DNA of 64,000 nt from JBBIIC01 sp037446725 (GTDB lineage: Bacteria > Actinomycetota > Coriobacteriia > Anaerosomatales > SLCP01), in the NCBI GenBank assembly GCA_037446725.1, contig JBBIIC010000004.1:124001-188000 (forward strand), written 5' to 3'. Positions 26,225-34,613 of this stretch are shown one piece after another. Each line of letters opens with the position of its first letter. Position 1 is the first letter of the stretch. Both the position numbers and the translations under genes were made by a program. The notes beneath the pieces were generated by a model. The model did not search any database and was not told the DNA's origin. It was given only the letters and a program-made list of their open reading frames with translations.

Positions 26225-26664
26225 CCGTCTCCGTGCGCCTCGAGATACTGCAAGTCGACCCCGAGCTGCCGTTGCCAGCGTACGCACACGATGGAGATGC
26301 CGGTCTCGACCTGTTCGCGGCAGAGTCTGTCACCCTTTGCCCCTTCGAGCGGGCGCTCGTACCTACCGGGATAGCGGTTGCCATCCCCGACGGGTATGCA
26401 GGGTTCGTGCAACCGCGCAGCGGTCTGGCCATCCGCAACGGGCTGAGTCTCGTCAACACTCCGGGCCTTATCGACAGCCACTATCGGGGAGAGATCAAGG
26501 TCATCGCGATCAACCTCGATCCTGACACCCCGATCGAGATTCGCCGCGGTGACAAGCTGGCTCAGCTCGTGATACAGCCCGTCGCCCGTGTGGAGCTCGC
26601 CAAGGTAGAAGTGCTCGACGCGACGGTGAGGGGGGAGGGGGGCTTTGGAAGCACCGGCGTGTGA
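26221..26664 (+). CDS. dut: dUTP diphosphatase
   Basis: Hydrolyses dUTP to dUMP, keeping uracil out of DNA. The 147 residues show all five trimeric dUTPase motifs: DAGLDLFA, PRSGLAIRNG, GLIDSHYRGEIKV, RRGDKLAQLVIQP and RGEGGFGSTG. Start uncertain: GTG 26221 touches the AGGAG, GTG 26233 is 13 bases from it. Cotranscription with nrdD-nrdG fits joint control of dNTP supply. Confidence 0.95.
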   Translation: MTVSVRLEILQVDPELPLPAYAHDGDAGLDLFAAESVTLCPFERALVPTGIAVAIPDGYAGFVQPRSGLAIRNGLSLVNTPGLIDSHYRGEIKVIAINLDPDTPIEIRRGDKLAQLVIQPVARVELAKVEVLDATVRGEGGFGSTGV

Positions 26665-27109
26665 GCACCCCCGCGTGCGCGTGGCCGCGCTGATTGTCAT
26701 AGACGGCCGGGTGCTGCTGGCCCGACACCGCAAACAGGACCGCACCTACCACTTGCTGCCAGGCGGGGGAGTCGAGTTCGGGGAGGCGCTGTCAGCCGCA
26801 CTCGAGCGGGAGGTGCGCGAAGAGACCGGTCTTACCGTCGTCGTCGGGCGTCCGCTGATTCTCAACGACACCATCGATCCTTCCGGCGAACGTCACCTCG
26901 TCCACATCACCTTCGCGGCTGAGGTCAGCAGCGGTGCGCTCGCGACTCCAGCGGACGACGAGCGCATCGTGGCGGTCGATCTCGCCGATCCTGCCGCCCT
27001 TGCGGACCTCGATCTGCGACCTCCCATCACCAGCGAGCTGGTTGAGGCCCTTGCACGGGGAAATGCGTTCCAGACCGTCTACCTCGGGCCGAGATTCGCC
27101 GAGGGTTAG
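26645..27109 (+). CDS. NUDIX hydrolase
   Basis: A 154-residue single NUDIX domain with a complete box GGGVEFGEALSAALEREV followed by REETGL. It is preceded by a very G-rich ribosome-binding stretch (26629-26642) inside the end of dut, and a TTG at 26645 is the apparent start. The substrate cannot be predicted; association with dut suggests nucleotide clean-up. The gene closes the nrd/dut unit. Confidence 0.88.
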   Translation: MEAPACEHPRVRVAALIVIDGRVLLARHRKQDRTYHLLPGGGVEFGEALSAALEREVREETGLTVVVGRPLILNDTIDPSGERHLVHITFAAEVSSGALATPADDERIVAVDLADPAALADLDLRPPITSELVEALARGNAFQTVYLGPRFAEG

Positions 27110-27154
27110 CGGTTTGACATAAGTAGTGTCGGATGACCTTGTGGCGCGCCGAAA

Positions 27155-27188
27155 GGGGGAGTCCAGGCACGGGCAACGTGCACCCCCC
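27155..27188 (+). other. Stem-loop in the leader of the first nucleobase permease
   Basis: Nested hairpin: inner GCACG (27167-27171)/CGTGC (27177-27181) with loop GGCAA, and an outer run of G (27155-27159) against C (27183-27188). It does not match the purine, PRPP or ZTP riboswitch patterns I know. A TTGACA lies at 27114-27119 without a good -10. Confidence 0.35.
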
Positions 27189-27217
27189 GACCGTATCGAG
27201 TGAAGCAGAGGAGTGAG

Positions 27218-28636
27218 ATGGAGACTTTCTTCAAGTTCAAGGAGCGCGGTACCGACTTCAAGACCGAACTGATCGCCGGTATCGCCACATTCATGACGAT
27301 GGCGTACATCATCTTCGTGAACCCGGGGATCCTGTCGGCGGCAGGGGTGCCGTTTGCCGGCGCCGCAACCGCCACCGCGCTCGGCGCCGCGCTCATGTGC
27401 CTGTGCATGGGCCTCATCACCAACCGCCCGTTCGCGCTGGCGTCAGGCATGGGCCTAAACGCGGTCGTCACCTTCTCGGTCATCGGTTTTCAGCAGGCCA
27501 ACGTGCCCTGGCAGGTCGGCATGTCGGTGATCTTCGTCGAGGGTCTCATCATCCTCGTCCTTGTCCTCACCGGCCTGCGCGAGGCGGTCATGAACGCCAT
27601 TCCCCTCGATCTCAAGCGCGCCATCGGTGTGGGCATCGGCCTGTTCATCACCACCATCGGCCTGAACCAGGGCGGTGTCATCCGACCGGCGCCGATCACG
27701 CTCGTGTCGCTCGGCGACTTCACCCAGCCCTACGTCTGGGTCACCGTGATCGGGCTTGCGGCGATCCTCATATTCATGGCGCTCAAGGTGAAGGGTGACA
27801 TCCTGTGGGGCATTCTCGTCGCCACAGCGGCCGCGCTCGCGTTCGGCGTCACCTCGCTGCCCAACGCGGTCGTCGCCCCGCTCGACTTCACCACCTTCTT
27901 CGCACCGTTCCAGCAGGTGGAGGGGGGCATGGCTATCACGCAGATATTCACGCCCGTGCTGCTCGTAGCCATCTTCGCAATCATGCTGACTGACTTCTTC
28001 GACACCATGGGTACGGTTGTCGCGGTCGGCGAGCAGGCAGGCTTCATCAACCCTGACGGCAGCGTCCCCGGCATCCGCGACATCCTCGTCGTGGACTCGG
28101 CGGCTGCAAGCGTCGGGGGCCTGTTCGGAGCAAGCTCCATCACAACCTACATCGAGTCGGCCGCCGGCGTTGCCGAGGGCGGACGCACCGGTCTGACCCC
28201 GGTCGTCACCGGCGTCTTGTTCGCGGCGGCTGCGTTCTTCGCGCCGGTCGTCGCCATGATCGGCGGGGGAGCCATTATCCCCAACGCACAGCAGTATGCC
28301 CTCTACGGCGGTTCGGGTTTCCAGGCGCCTGAGGGCGACTTCTTCGTGTATCCCATCACCGCGGGCGCTCTCATCATCGTCGGCTTCCTCATGATGCAGA
28401 CGGTACGCGAGATCCCGTGGACCGACCTGGAAGAGGCATTCCCGGCGTTCCTGACGATCGTCGGCATCCCGCTCACCTACAACATCAGCTACGGCATCGG
28501 CTTCGGCTTCATCAGCTGGGTCCTCATCAAGATCTTCCACGGCAAGGCCCGCGAAGTGCACTGGCTCATGTGGGGTGTGAGTGCGGCGTTCGTCATCGCG
28601 TTCCTCGAGCCTGCCCTGATGGCGCTTCTCGGTTAG
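27218..28636 (+). CDS. NCS2-type purine permease (AzgA-like)
   Basis: A 472-residue transporter of the AzgA branch of nucleobase-cation symporters, with the family start ERGTDFKTELIAGIATFMTM and about 12-14 membrane segments. It probably imports hypoxanthine/guanine/adenine with a proton. The ATG at 27218 with AGAGGAG upstream is preferred over an earlier GTG. It is followed by a second permease, while the salvage enzymes hpt and apt are at 35.7-36.8 kb. Confidence 0.92.
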   Translation: METFFKFKERGTDFKTELIAGIATFMTMAYIIFVNPGILSAAGVPFAGAATATALGAALMCLCMGLITNRPFALASGMGLNAVVTFSVIGFQQANVPWQVGMSVIFVEGLIILVLVLTGLREAVMNAIPLDLKRAIGVGIGLFITTIGLNQGGVIRPAPITLVSLGDFTQPYVWVTVIGLAAILIFMALKVKGDILWGILVATAAALAFGVTSLPNAVVAPLDFTTFFAPFQQVEGGMAITQIFTPVLLVAIFAIMLTDFFDTMGTVVAVGEQAGFINPDGSVPGIRDILVVDSAAASVGGLFGASSITTYIESAAGVAEGGRTGLTPVVTGVLFAAAAFFAPVVAMIGGGAIIPNAQQYALYGGSGFQAPEGDFFVYPITAGALIIVGFLMMQTVREIPWTDLEEAFPAFLTIVGIPLTYNISYGIGFGFISWVLIKIFHGKAREVHWLMWGVSAAFVIAFLEPALMALLG

Positions 28637-28643
28637 GGGGCTG

Positions 28644-29999
28644 ATGCGAACAGTGGCAACCACACGGCTCGTACAAACCGACGAGAAGCTGCCCCTCGTC
28701 CAGGTGATCCCCCTCGCGTTCCAGCACCTCATGGCGATGTTCGGGGCAACCGTCCTCGTCCCGATACTCACCGGCCTGAACCCGTCCGTGGCGATCATGA
28801 CTTCGGGAGCGGGCACAATCCTCTACCTGATTCTCACGAAGGGCAAGATCCCGAGCTTCCTGGGGTCGTCGTTCGCCTTCATCGCCCCGATCGCAGCAGT
28901 GGCGGGTGTCACGGCCGGGGTGGCCGATCCCGCCAAGGTCCCGTACGCGCTGGGCGGCCTGGTCGTCGCAGGCCTCGTGTACGTGGTGGTGGCGGCTGTC
29001 ATCAAGGCGTTCGGAACGAAGTGGCTCTACCGACTGTTGCCTCCGGCGCTCGTCGGGGCCGTCGTCATCATCATCGGTCTCGGCCTCGCGGGGATCGCGA
29101 TCAAGATGTCGCTGTTCCCGTTCGCCGACCCGAGTCTCGGACTCGACTGGAACCTCGTCGCTGTCGCAGCGATCACGCTCGCTGCGTCAATCGCGTTCTC
29201 GAGCTACTTCAAGGGTTTCATAGCCACGATACCGATCCTGCTCGGCATCATCGTTGGCTACATCGCCGCGATACCCTTAGGACTCGTTGACTTCCAGCCG
29301 GTCCTCGACGCGGCCTGGGTCGGCCTGCCGACTCTCACCATCGCCAAGTTCGAGTTCTCGGCGATCATGCTGATCGCGCCGGTCGCGCTGGTGGTCATCA
29401 TCGAGCACATCGGACACCTTCTCGTCATCAACGAGATCACGGGCAAGGACTTCAACCCGCTGCTGCCCCAGTCACTAGTCGGCGATGGACTCGCAACGTC
29501 GCTTTCGGGACTCGTCGGGGGCACTCCGTCCACTACCTACGCCGAGAACATCGGGGTCATGGCGGTGACGCGGATCTACGCCGTCCAGCTCTTCTGGTAC
29601 GCCGGCGCCTTCGCATTCGTGATCGGCGGCTTCGTGCCGAAGCTCGGAGCGCTCATCGGCAGCATTCCGACCCCCGTGATGGGGGGAGTCTCAATTCTCC
29701 TGTTCGGCCTGATCGCCGCCTCGGGGCTCAGAATGCTCGTGGACAGCGGCATCGACTACAGCCACAGCAGGAACCTGATCCTCTCCAGCATCGTGCTGGT
29801 GCTCGGCATCGGCATGGAGGTCGGCGAGATCAAGATACCGGTGGGCGAGTACACGGTCCCGGGCATGGCGCTCGCGACGGTCGTCGGCGTGATTCTCAAC
29901 CTGATCCTGCCGGCTGAAAGCAAGGGCCTGGCGGTCGACTCACCCGACTTCACCGGCGATCTCCAGGAGGAAGCCGCACACAACGGCACACCCGGCTGA
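28644..29999 (+). CDS. Uracil/xanthine permease (UraA-like NCS2)
   Basis: A 451-residue membrane transporter resembling UraA: FQHLMAMFGATVLVPILTGL near the N-terminus, FLGSSFAFIAPI, and GGTPSTTYAENIGVMAVT in the substrate-binding region. It probably carries uracil. ATG start 7 bases after the AzgA-like gene, so the two are cotranscribed and end at the hairpins near 30.0-30.1 kb. Confidence 0.93.
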   Translation: MRTVATTRLVQTDEKLPLVQVIPLAFQHLMAMFGATVLVPILTGLNPSVAIMTSGAGTILYLILTKGKIPSFLGSSFAFIAPIAAVAGVTAGVADPAKVPYALGGLVVAGLVYVVVAAVIKAFGTKWLYRLLPPALVGAVVIIIGLGLAGIAIKMSLFPFADPSLGLDWNLVAVAAITLAASIAFSSYFKGFIATIPILLGIIVGYIAAIPLGLVDFQPVLDAAWVGLPTLTIAKFEFSAIMLIAPVALVVIIEHIGHLLVINEITGKDFNPLLPQSLVGDGLATSLSGLVGGTPSTTYAENIGVMAVTRIYAVQLFWYAGAFAFVIGGFVPKLGALIGSIPTPVMGGVSILLFGLIAASGLRMLVDSGIDYSHSRNLILSSIVLVLGIGMEVGEIKIPVGEYTVPGMALATVVGVILNLILPAESKGLAVDSPDFTGDLQEEAAHNGTPG

Positions 30000-30020
30000 C
30001 GACGATACCCATCCGGACGC

Positions 30021-30047
30021 AGACACCGCTCGCGGCGGACGGTGTCT
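30021..30047 (+). terminator. Hairpin after the permease operon
   Basis: AGACACCG (30021-30028) / CGGTGTCT (30040-30047), an 8-bp stem without a T-tract. It probably works with the stronger hairpin that follows. Confidence 0.4.
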
Positions 30048-30053
30048 CGCACA

Positions 30054-30103
30054 GACAGGCCCCGGGCTGCGACGGCTGCGCGACCCGGGGCCTGTCATAT
30101 TCT
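30054..30103 (+). terminator. Strong terminator between convergent units
   Basis: Perfect 13-bp stem GACAGGCCCCGGG (30054-30066) / CCCGGGGCCTGTC (30084-30096), followed by ATATTCT. It lies between the plus-strand permeases and the minus-strand genes ending at 30201, so it may work in both directions. The remaining bases to 30200 hold no gene I can support. Confidence 0.75.
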
Positions 30104-30200
30104 GCTGCATCTTATGTCTGATAATGTATCTTATGGTAAATCGCGTTCTGGCGCATAGGAGCAGCCTCGAGCGGCTCCTTCCCCGGGTCTCATGGGATTC

Positions 30201-30503
30201 TCACTCCACCCCGAGATGGCGCGCTTCGAACTGCGACTTGGTGAGTTCTCTGAGGTCCTCCTCGACGGAGTCGAGGAACGCGCGCGCTGCCTCGTGGTCG
30301 TTGAAGCGGGAGACGCGCGTGACTTCTTCCGCCTCATCGAGGGTCACGACCTCGACTACCCACTCGGTCCGCTCCTCCGGCATTTCGGTCGGCGGCGTGC
30401 GGTACAGGATGTCTTCCCGCCACTCGAAGTCAGGCTCGGCGGTGGCGTCCACACTCGTGAGCCTCACGCGATAGAATTCGCATGCCGGGCCGATGATCTT
30501 CAT
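30201..30503 (-). CDS. Hypothetical protein, 100 aa
   Basis: A soluble, Glu-rich alpha/beta protein (starts MKIIGPACEFYRVRLT) that I do not recognise. Clean ATG start and codon use like its neighbours. It is last in a minus-strand group with an SH3-domain protein (33 bases upstream) and a membrane-anchored unknown. No transmembrane segment or signal peptide. Confidence 0.7.
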   Translation of the reverse strand: MKIIGPACEFYRVRLTSVDATAEPDFEWREDILYRTPPTEMPEERTEWVVEVVTLDEAEEVTRVSRFNDHEAARAFLDSVEEDLRELTKSQFEARHLGVE

Positions 30504-30536
30504 GGTGCTTCGCCTACCCGAACCTTCGCATGCGCG

Positions 30537-30956
30537 TCACTGGCGGACCTCGGTGTACTGTGGGCTTGCCGAGACGAACCCCTCCGTGCCGTCTTCGGTC
30601 CTCACGCGGTACCAGCCGTCCACCGTTTCGAGGTAGACGAGTTCTGTGCCCCGGTTCAGGCCGCGTATCAGCTCGCCCTCCCGTGAAGGTTCCTTGCGGA
30701 AGTTGAGGCCTTCGATCAGGACGACCACGGTCGCGCCGGAGGGCTCCGCGCCCTCGTCCGCCGGCTCCCCACCACCCTCTCCGGCAGGCTCCTCGGACTC
30801 AGGAGCCGGCTCGGGCGTCGACGTGGCTTCGGGCTGAGGCGCGACAGGCGCGTCGCCTCTGCGGTATTCCCTCCACCACCCGTTCACGAGCACGACGAGG
30901 AGGATCAGTACGACGACGCCCGCGGCGCCGCGCGCGACCCGGCCCACATCACTCAT
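30537..30956 (-). CDS. Membrane-anchored bacterial SH3-domain protein
   Basis: A 139-residue protein: one N-terminal membrane helix (about 10-27), a Pro/Glu/Ala-rich flexible linker (about 35-75) and a C-terminal SH3b domain (LNFRKEPSREGELIRGLNRG...WYRV). SH3b domains often bind peptidoglycan, so it probably tethers something to, or senses, the cell wall. Its start overlaps the stop of the upstream gene by 4 bases. Confidence 0.82.
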   Translation of the reverse strand: MSDVGRVARGAAGVVVLILLVVLVNGWWREYRRGDAPVAPQPEATSTPEPAPESEEPAGEGGGEPADEGAEPSGATVVVLIEGLNFRKEPSREGELIRGLNRGTELVYLETVDGWYRVRTEDGTEGFVSASPQYTEVRQ

Positions 30957-31513
30957 ATGTACAACCCCCCACCGTAGACAGCAGCCTCGTCGAGCTCGAA
31001 ACGCTCGGCGGCCTCCTGGACCCTGGCCTGCGCCGCATCGTACGCACTCGAGGCACGCGAGATGTCGATAACGGCCAGCGCCGTGAGGACTTCTTCGGGA
31101 TCATCAGACTCCCCTACCCTGCCCGCCTCCTCAGCCATGACGTACGCTGCGTCGGCCAGCGCGGACGCAGCCGGCCAGAGCGAACGCGGGAGCGGCATCG
31201 TGTCCAGCTCCTCGGTGGCGATCTCCATGCGACGCGCGATCTCCAGAAGCGCCTTACGATCGACATCCTCAGGATGAGCAGCGAAGTACGCGAGTTTCCG
31301 TTCGTCTTCGTCCGCAAGATGACGTATGACAGCCTCGAGTGTTCTGCGAGACGCGAGCACGCCCTCGCGGCGCCCGATCACCTGCACGAGATACCGGCGC
31401 GAGATCCGCCGGTATGCAGCACGGGCCCCGCAATACCCGGCGACGCCGAGAAGCAGCACCGCGACAACGACGACCGCGATCCAGGCCCACTGGGGGACGG
31501 AAGCGACGTCCAT
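30953..31513 (-). CDS. Hypothetical membrane-anchored helical protein, 186 aa
   Basis: One N-terminal membrane helix (about 10-30), a basic patch, then an all-helical cytoplasmic region of about 150 residues. No motif recognised. ATG start with AGGAGGTGGAG upstream. Translationally coupled to the SH3 protein gene, so the two may act as a pair at the membrane. Confidence 0.75.
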   Translation of the reverse strand: MDVASVPQWAWIAVVVVAVLLLGVAGYCGARAAYRRISRRYLVQVIGRREGVLASRRTLEAVIRHLADEDERKLAYFAAHPEDVDRKALLEIARRMEIATEELDTMPLPRSLWPAASALADAAYVMAEEAGRVGESDDPEEVLTALAVIDISRASSAYDAAQARVQEAAERFELDEAAVYGGGLYI

Positions 31514-31551
31514 ACTGCTCCACCTCCTCGACTCCGGGTGACGGGACCGGT

Positions 31552-32052
31552 CTAGTCGCCGTCCTCACGCAGGTCAAGCACGCGCTGCGCCTTTCCGGCA
31601 GTCCGTTCGATACTGCCCGGTTCGACCAGGGTGACCTTCACATTCAGCCCGATCACGGCGTGCAGGCGCTCTGACACGTGACGGGTGAACGCAACCATAT
31701 GAGCCATGATATCCGAAAAGACCTCTTCAGCGACCTCGAGCCGGACCTCCATGTCATCGAGGCCGTGTTTGCGGTCGACCACGATCAGGTAGTGGGAACG
31801 TACGTTCTCGATCTTGAAGAGCACGTCTTCGGTCTGGCTCGGGAACACGTTGACGCCACGGATAATCAGCATGTCGTCGGTGCGCTGGCGCACCTTGCTC
31901 ATGCGCGCCAGCGTCCGCCCACACTCGCAGGGTGAGCGGTCGATGGTCGTGAGGTCGTGAGTGCGATAGCGCAGCACGGGGAAGGCTTCCTTCGTGAGTG
32001 GCATGATGACGAGCTCGCCCTCATGCCCACGCTCGCGCCCATGCACACGCAC
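31552..32052 (-). pseudogene. paaK: 3' remnant of a phenylacetate-CoA ligase gene
   Basis: Residues from GHEGELVIMPLTKEAFPVLR to the end match the C-terminal third of phenylacetate-CoA ligase, clearly paralogous to the intact PaaK at 46218 (shared RTDDM-I-RGVNVFPSQ). The N-terminal ~280 residues, including the AMP-binding core, are missing. Upstream of about 32020 the frame reads through iorA sequence in the wrong frame. A GTG near 32052 could start a short peptide, but enzyme activity is not expected. See iorA remnant. Confidence 0.78.
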
Positions 32053-33185
32053 GAGTCCATCGAGGAAAACGGCGCAAGAGCCGCGAGAGTGTAGCACCCG
32101 ATGTCGCCGGTGACCACAGCCTTCACCTTCCGGAGTGCGTTGTAGGCACCGCGGTGGGGGCACCCGGGACACATGAGTGGCGGACGCGGCGGAAGTCCCT
32201 CGACACGATCTCTCGTAGCCGGCGGCTGCGCTCCGAGAGCCCGTGCGACGAGTCCGGGAGACAGCTCACCGGCGGGAGGGAGATCGACTGGCTCGGGATG
32301 CAGGCCGAGCGCGCGCAGCCGGGTCGCGAGGTAGTCATCGGCCTCTTCGACCACGACGAGCCGCTCGACCGAATCAGCGAATCGCCTGAGGGCCGACGCA
32401 GGCAGCGGGAAGGGGGTCCCCAGCTTGAAGACGGATACGTCCGGCATAGCCTCCCGCACGTACTGGTAGCACACGCCCGAGGTCACGATCCCCACCGACG
32501 TGTCACGGAGCTCGAGTCTGTTGAGCTCGCTGTTCTCGGCAAACGCCGCCAGTCTGCCCATCCGTTCGTCGAGTGCGACGCGACGGCCGCGTGCCATGGC
32601 TGGCATCATCACCCACTTGCCGAGGTCCTTCGCGTAGGAACCGCGCTCACGCACCATCCGGTGACCACTGACCTCGACGACGCCCTTGGAGTGCGAGATG
32701 CGGGTCGTGGAGCGCACGATCACAGGGACGTCGAACTCCTCCGAGATATCGAATGCGGCCCGGGTGAACTCGAGGGCCTCGGCGCTGTCCGAGGGCTCGA
32801 GGACGGGAACTCGCGCGAAAGGACCCCAGTTGCGTGAGTCCTGTTCGTTCTGCGACGAGTGCATCCCGGGGTCATCGGCCACGAAGATGACAAGTCCCCC
32901 TCCCACGCCCGTGTAGGCGAGCGTGAACAGCGGGTCAGCAGCCACATTCACCCCCACGTGCTTCATCGTCACGAACGAGCGTGCGCCACCCATCGAGACC
33001 CCTGTCGCCACCTCGAGCGCGACCTTCTCGTTGGGCGCCCACTCGGCGTAGACCCCGTCCATCCGGGCGAAGACCTCCAGAGCCTGCGTGGACGGTGTGC
33101 CCGGATATCCGACACCGACTGATGCACCGGCCTCCCACGCGCCACGTGCGGCGGCCTCGTTGCCCGAGAGAAGCATAGTTTGCAC
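31899..33185 (-). pseudogene. iorA: 5' remnant of indolepyruvate ferredoxin oxidoreductase alpha subunit
   Basis: From the GTG at 33185 (AAGGAG upstream) about 385 residues match IorA, beginning QTMLLSGNEAAARGAWEAG and running through CPGCPHRG and GDIGCYTLAAL. At CMGASVG the match stops; the TPP-binding C-terminal domain (about 200 residues) is gone and the frame enters 3' paaK sequence out of frame. iorB, expected next, is absent. The simplest reading is one deletion removing the iorA 3' end, iorB and the paaK 5' end. An assembly join is the alternative. Confidence 0.8.
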
Positions 33186-33237
33186 GGGTCTCCTTCCCAG
33201 AAGATGCGGGTCTTGGGGCGGTTCACAGATTGGCCGG

Positions 33238-33243
33238 ATAGTA
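33238..33243 (-). promoter_or_regulatory. Possible -10 element upstream of the iorA remnant
   Basis: TACTAT on the minus strand, 52 bases before the GTG at 33185, without a clear -35. It suggests the remnant was or is transcribed from here, separately from the NlpC gene upstream. Confidence 0.3.
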
Positions 33244-33294
33244 CCACAGAACCCGCGGCTCAGAGCGGCCATTCAGGGCGATCGTGCCGCGACG

Positions 33295-34470
33295 CTAGGG
33301 GCGTGTGGCACCCACGTAGTCAGCGCGACGCTCGATGCGCGACGTCAGCGACTCGACCTGAACGGGACGGCCGGTGCTCGGCGCGTGAAGATAATCCCCG
33401 TTGCCGATGTATATTCCGACATGATGGATGCGTTCCGGGCTCCCCTCGTACCCGAAGAACACCAGGTCGCCAGGGAGCAGCAGATCGGTCCGGTCCGGCG
33501 GGATGTACCCGCCCACCCCGAACTGCGAGCGACTGTTGCGCGGCAGGGAGATGCCGAGACGCCGGTATACGTACCACGTGAGCCCCGAGCAGTCGAAGCC
33601 CTCGGGTGTCGATCCTCCCCACACGTAGGGCACACCGAGGTACTCCATGCCGACGACAACGGCGTCCGGATGACCGGGCCCGAGCGCCGCAGGGTCGAAG
33701 GTGCGCCCGTTGGGTTGGGCCGAGCGTGTCGGCGCCGGCAACGCCCCCGACGAAGGGCGCGCCGCCGCTGCACGGCGTGCAGCCTCCTCTGCGGCCTTCC
33801 GTGCGCGCTCCTCGGCCTCGCGGCGCAGTCGCTCTTCCTCCGCAGCGACCAGTGTCGCGATCTCACGGTCGAGGGCGAACACGTAGGCCTGCTGCTGTGT
33901 GAGCGCCCCCTCCACTTCCCGTGCCTTGAGCTCCGCCTGTCGCTTCAGCGCAACCTGCTCGCCCTCCCGCCGCTCGAGCGCCCGCTCGCTGGCCTCGACC
34001 GCGGCAACGGCGCTCTTGACGCTGCTCACAAGGGCCGCGTCGCTGCGGTTGACGCGCCTAAACCACTCGACCCGGGTGAGGAAGTCTTCGAACGACGACG
34101 TGCCGAGCAGCACCTCGAGCACGTGCACGCCTCCGGAGCGGTAGATCCCCGCGGCGCGCTCGGCAAGCGCGTCCTCGGCGGCCGCCTGATCGCGCCTGCG
34201 TCGCTCGAGGTCCGCGCGGGTGTCGGCGATCCTCTCGCGGGTAAGGGTGAGCGCGTCCGTGAGCTGCAGAAGTTCCTCGCGTCGCAGTTCGGCGCGGTCC
34301 GCGAGCTCCTCCATCCGGGCGCGTGCCGAGTCGACCTCCGCGCGCCTGGCCTCGATCTCGGGCGTGGAAGGGCTGGCGATCGCAGGGATCATGGCGCCGC
34401 TGAACAGGGACAACGCGATGGTGGCTGCGATGCCGGTTCTGACGGCCCTCCTGGCGGCTGCGCTCCGCAC
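33295..34470 (-). CDS. Secreted NlpC/P60 peptidoglycan hydrolase with coiled coil
   Basis: A 391-residue secreted protein: signal peptide (about 1-32), a long coiled coil (about 35-245) like PcsB/RipA-type hydrolases, a linker, and a C-terminal NlpC/P60 endopeptidase domain with catalytic C294 (GFDCSGLTWY) and later histidines (HHVGIYIG). It cleaves peptide stems of peptidoglycan. It diverges from a second coiled-coil secreted protein with an RlpA domain. A GTG is read as the first codon. Confidence 0.9.
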   Translation of the reverse strand: MRSAAARRAVRTGIAATIALSLFSGAMIPAIASPSTPEIEARRAEVDSARARMEELADRAELRREELLQLTDALTLTRERIADTRADLERRRRDQAAAEDALAERAAGIYRSGGVHVLEVLLGTSSFEDFLTRVEWFRRVNRSDAALVSSVKSAVAAVEASERALERREGEQVALKRQAELKAREVEGALTQQQAYVFALDREIATLVAAEEERLRREAEERARKAAEEAARRAAAARPSSGALPAPTRSAQPNGRTFDPAALGPGHPDAVVVGMEYLGVPYVWGGSTPEGFDCSGLTWYVYRRLGISLPRNSRSQFGVGGYIPPDRTDLLLPGDLVFFGYEGSPERIHHVGIYIGNGDYLHAPSTGRPVQVESLTSRIERRADYVGATRP

Positions 34471-34613
34471 GGGACCTCCTGCTGCGTCGTGTCTTCGATC
34501 GAGGGTCCACCGGGACTACAGAATGTATCGGCACTGGCCGACACCTCCTACATGGTATCATGTTTTGCCTGCGTAACGGCGTATCGAGGCGTCGTCGCCC
34601 GGAAGGCAGCACC

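Noticed and set aside
27455..28816. A 453-codon minus-strand frame opposite the AzgA-like permease
   Set aside because: Asp/Glu/Arg/His-biased shadow of a hydrophobic plus-strand protein; no start signal or domain.
30124..30686. Plus-strand frames over 30124-30686
   Set aside because: They are antisense to the SH3-domain and 100-residue genes, which have better starts, spacing and composition.
34471..34613. c-di-AMP (ydaO) riboswitch between the NlpC/P60 and RlpA-like genes, a known place for it in actinobacteria
   Set aside because: The gap is too short and lacks the conserved aptamer segments.
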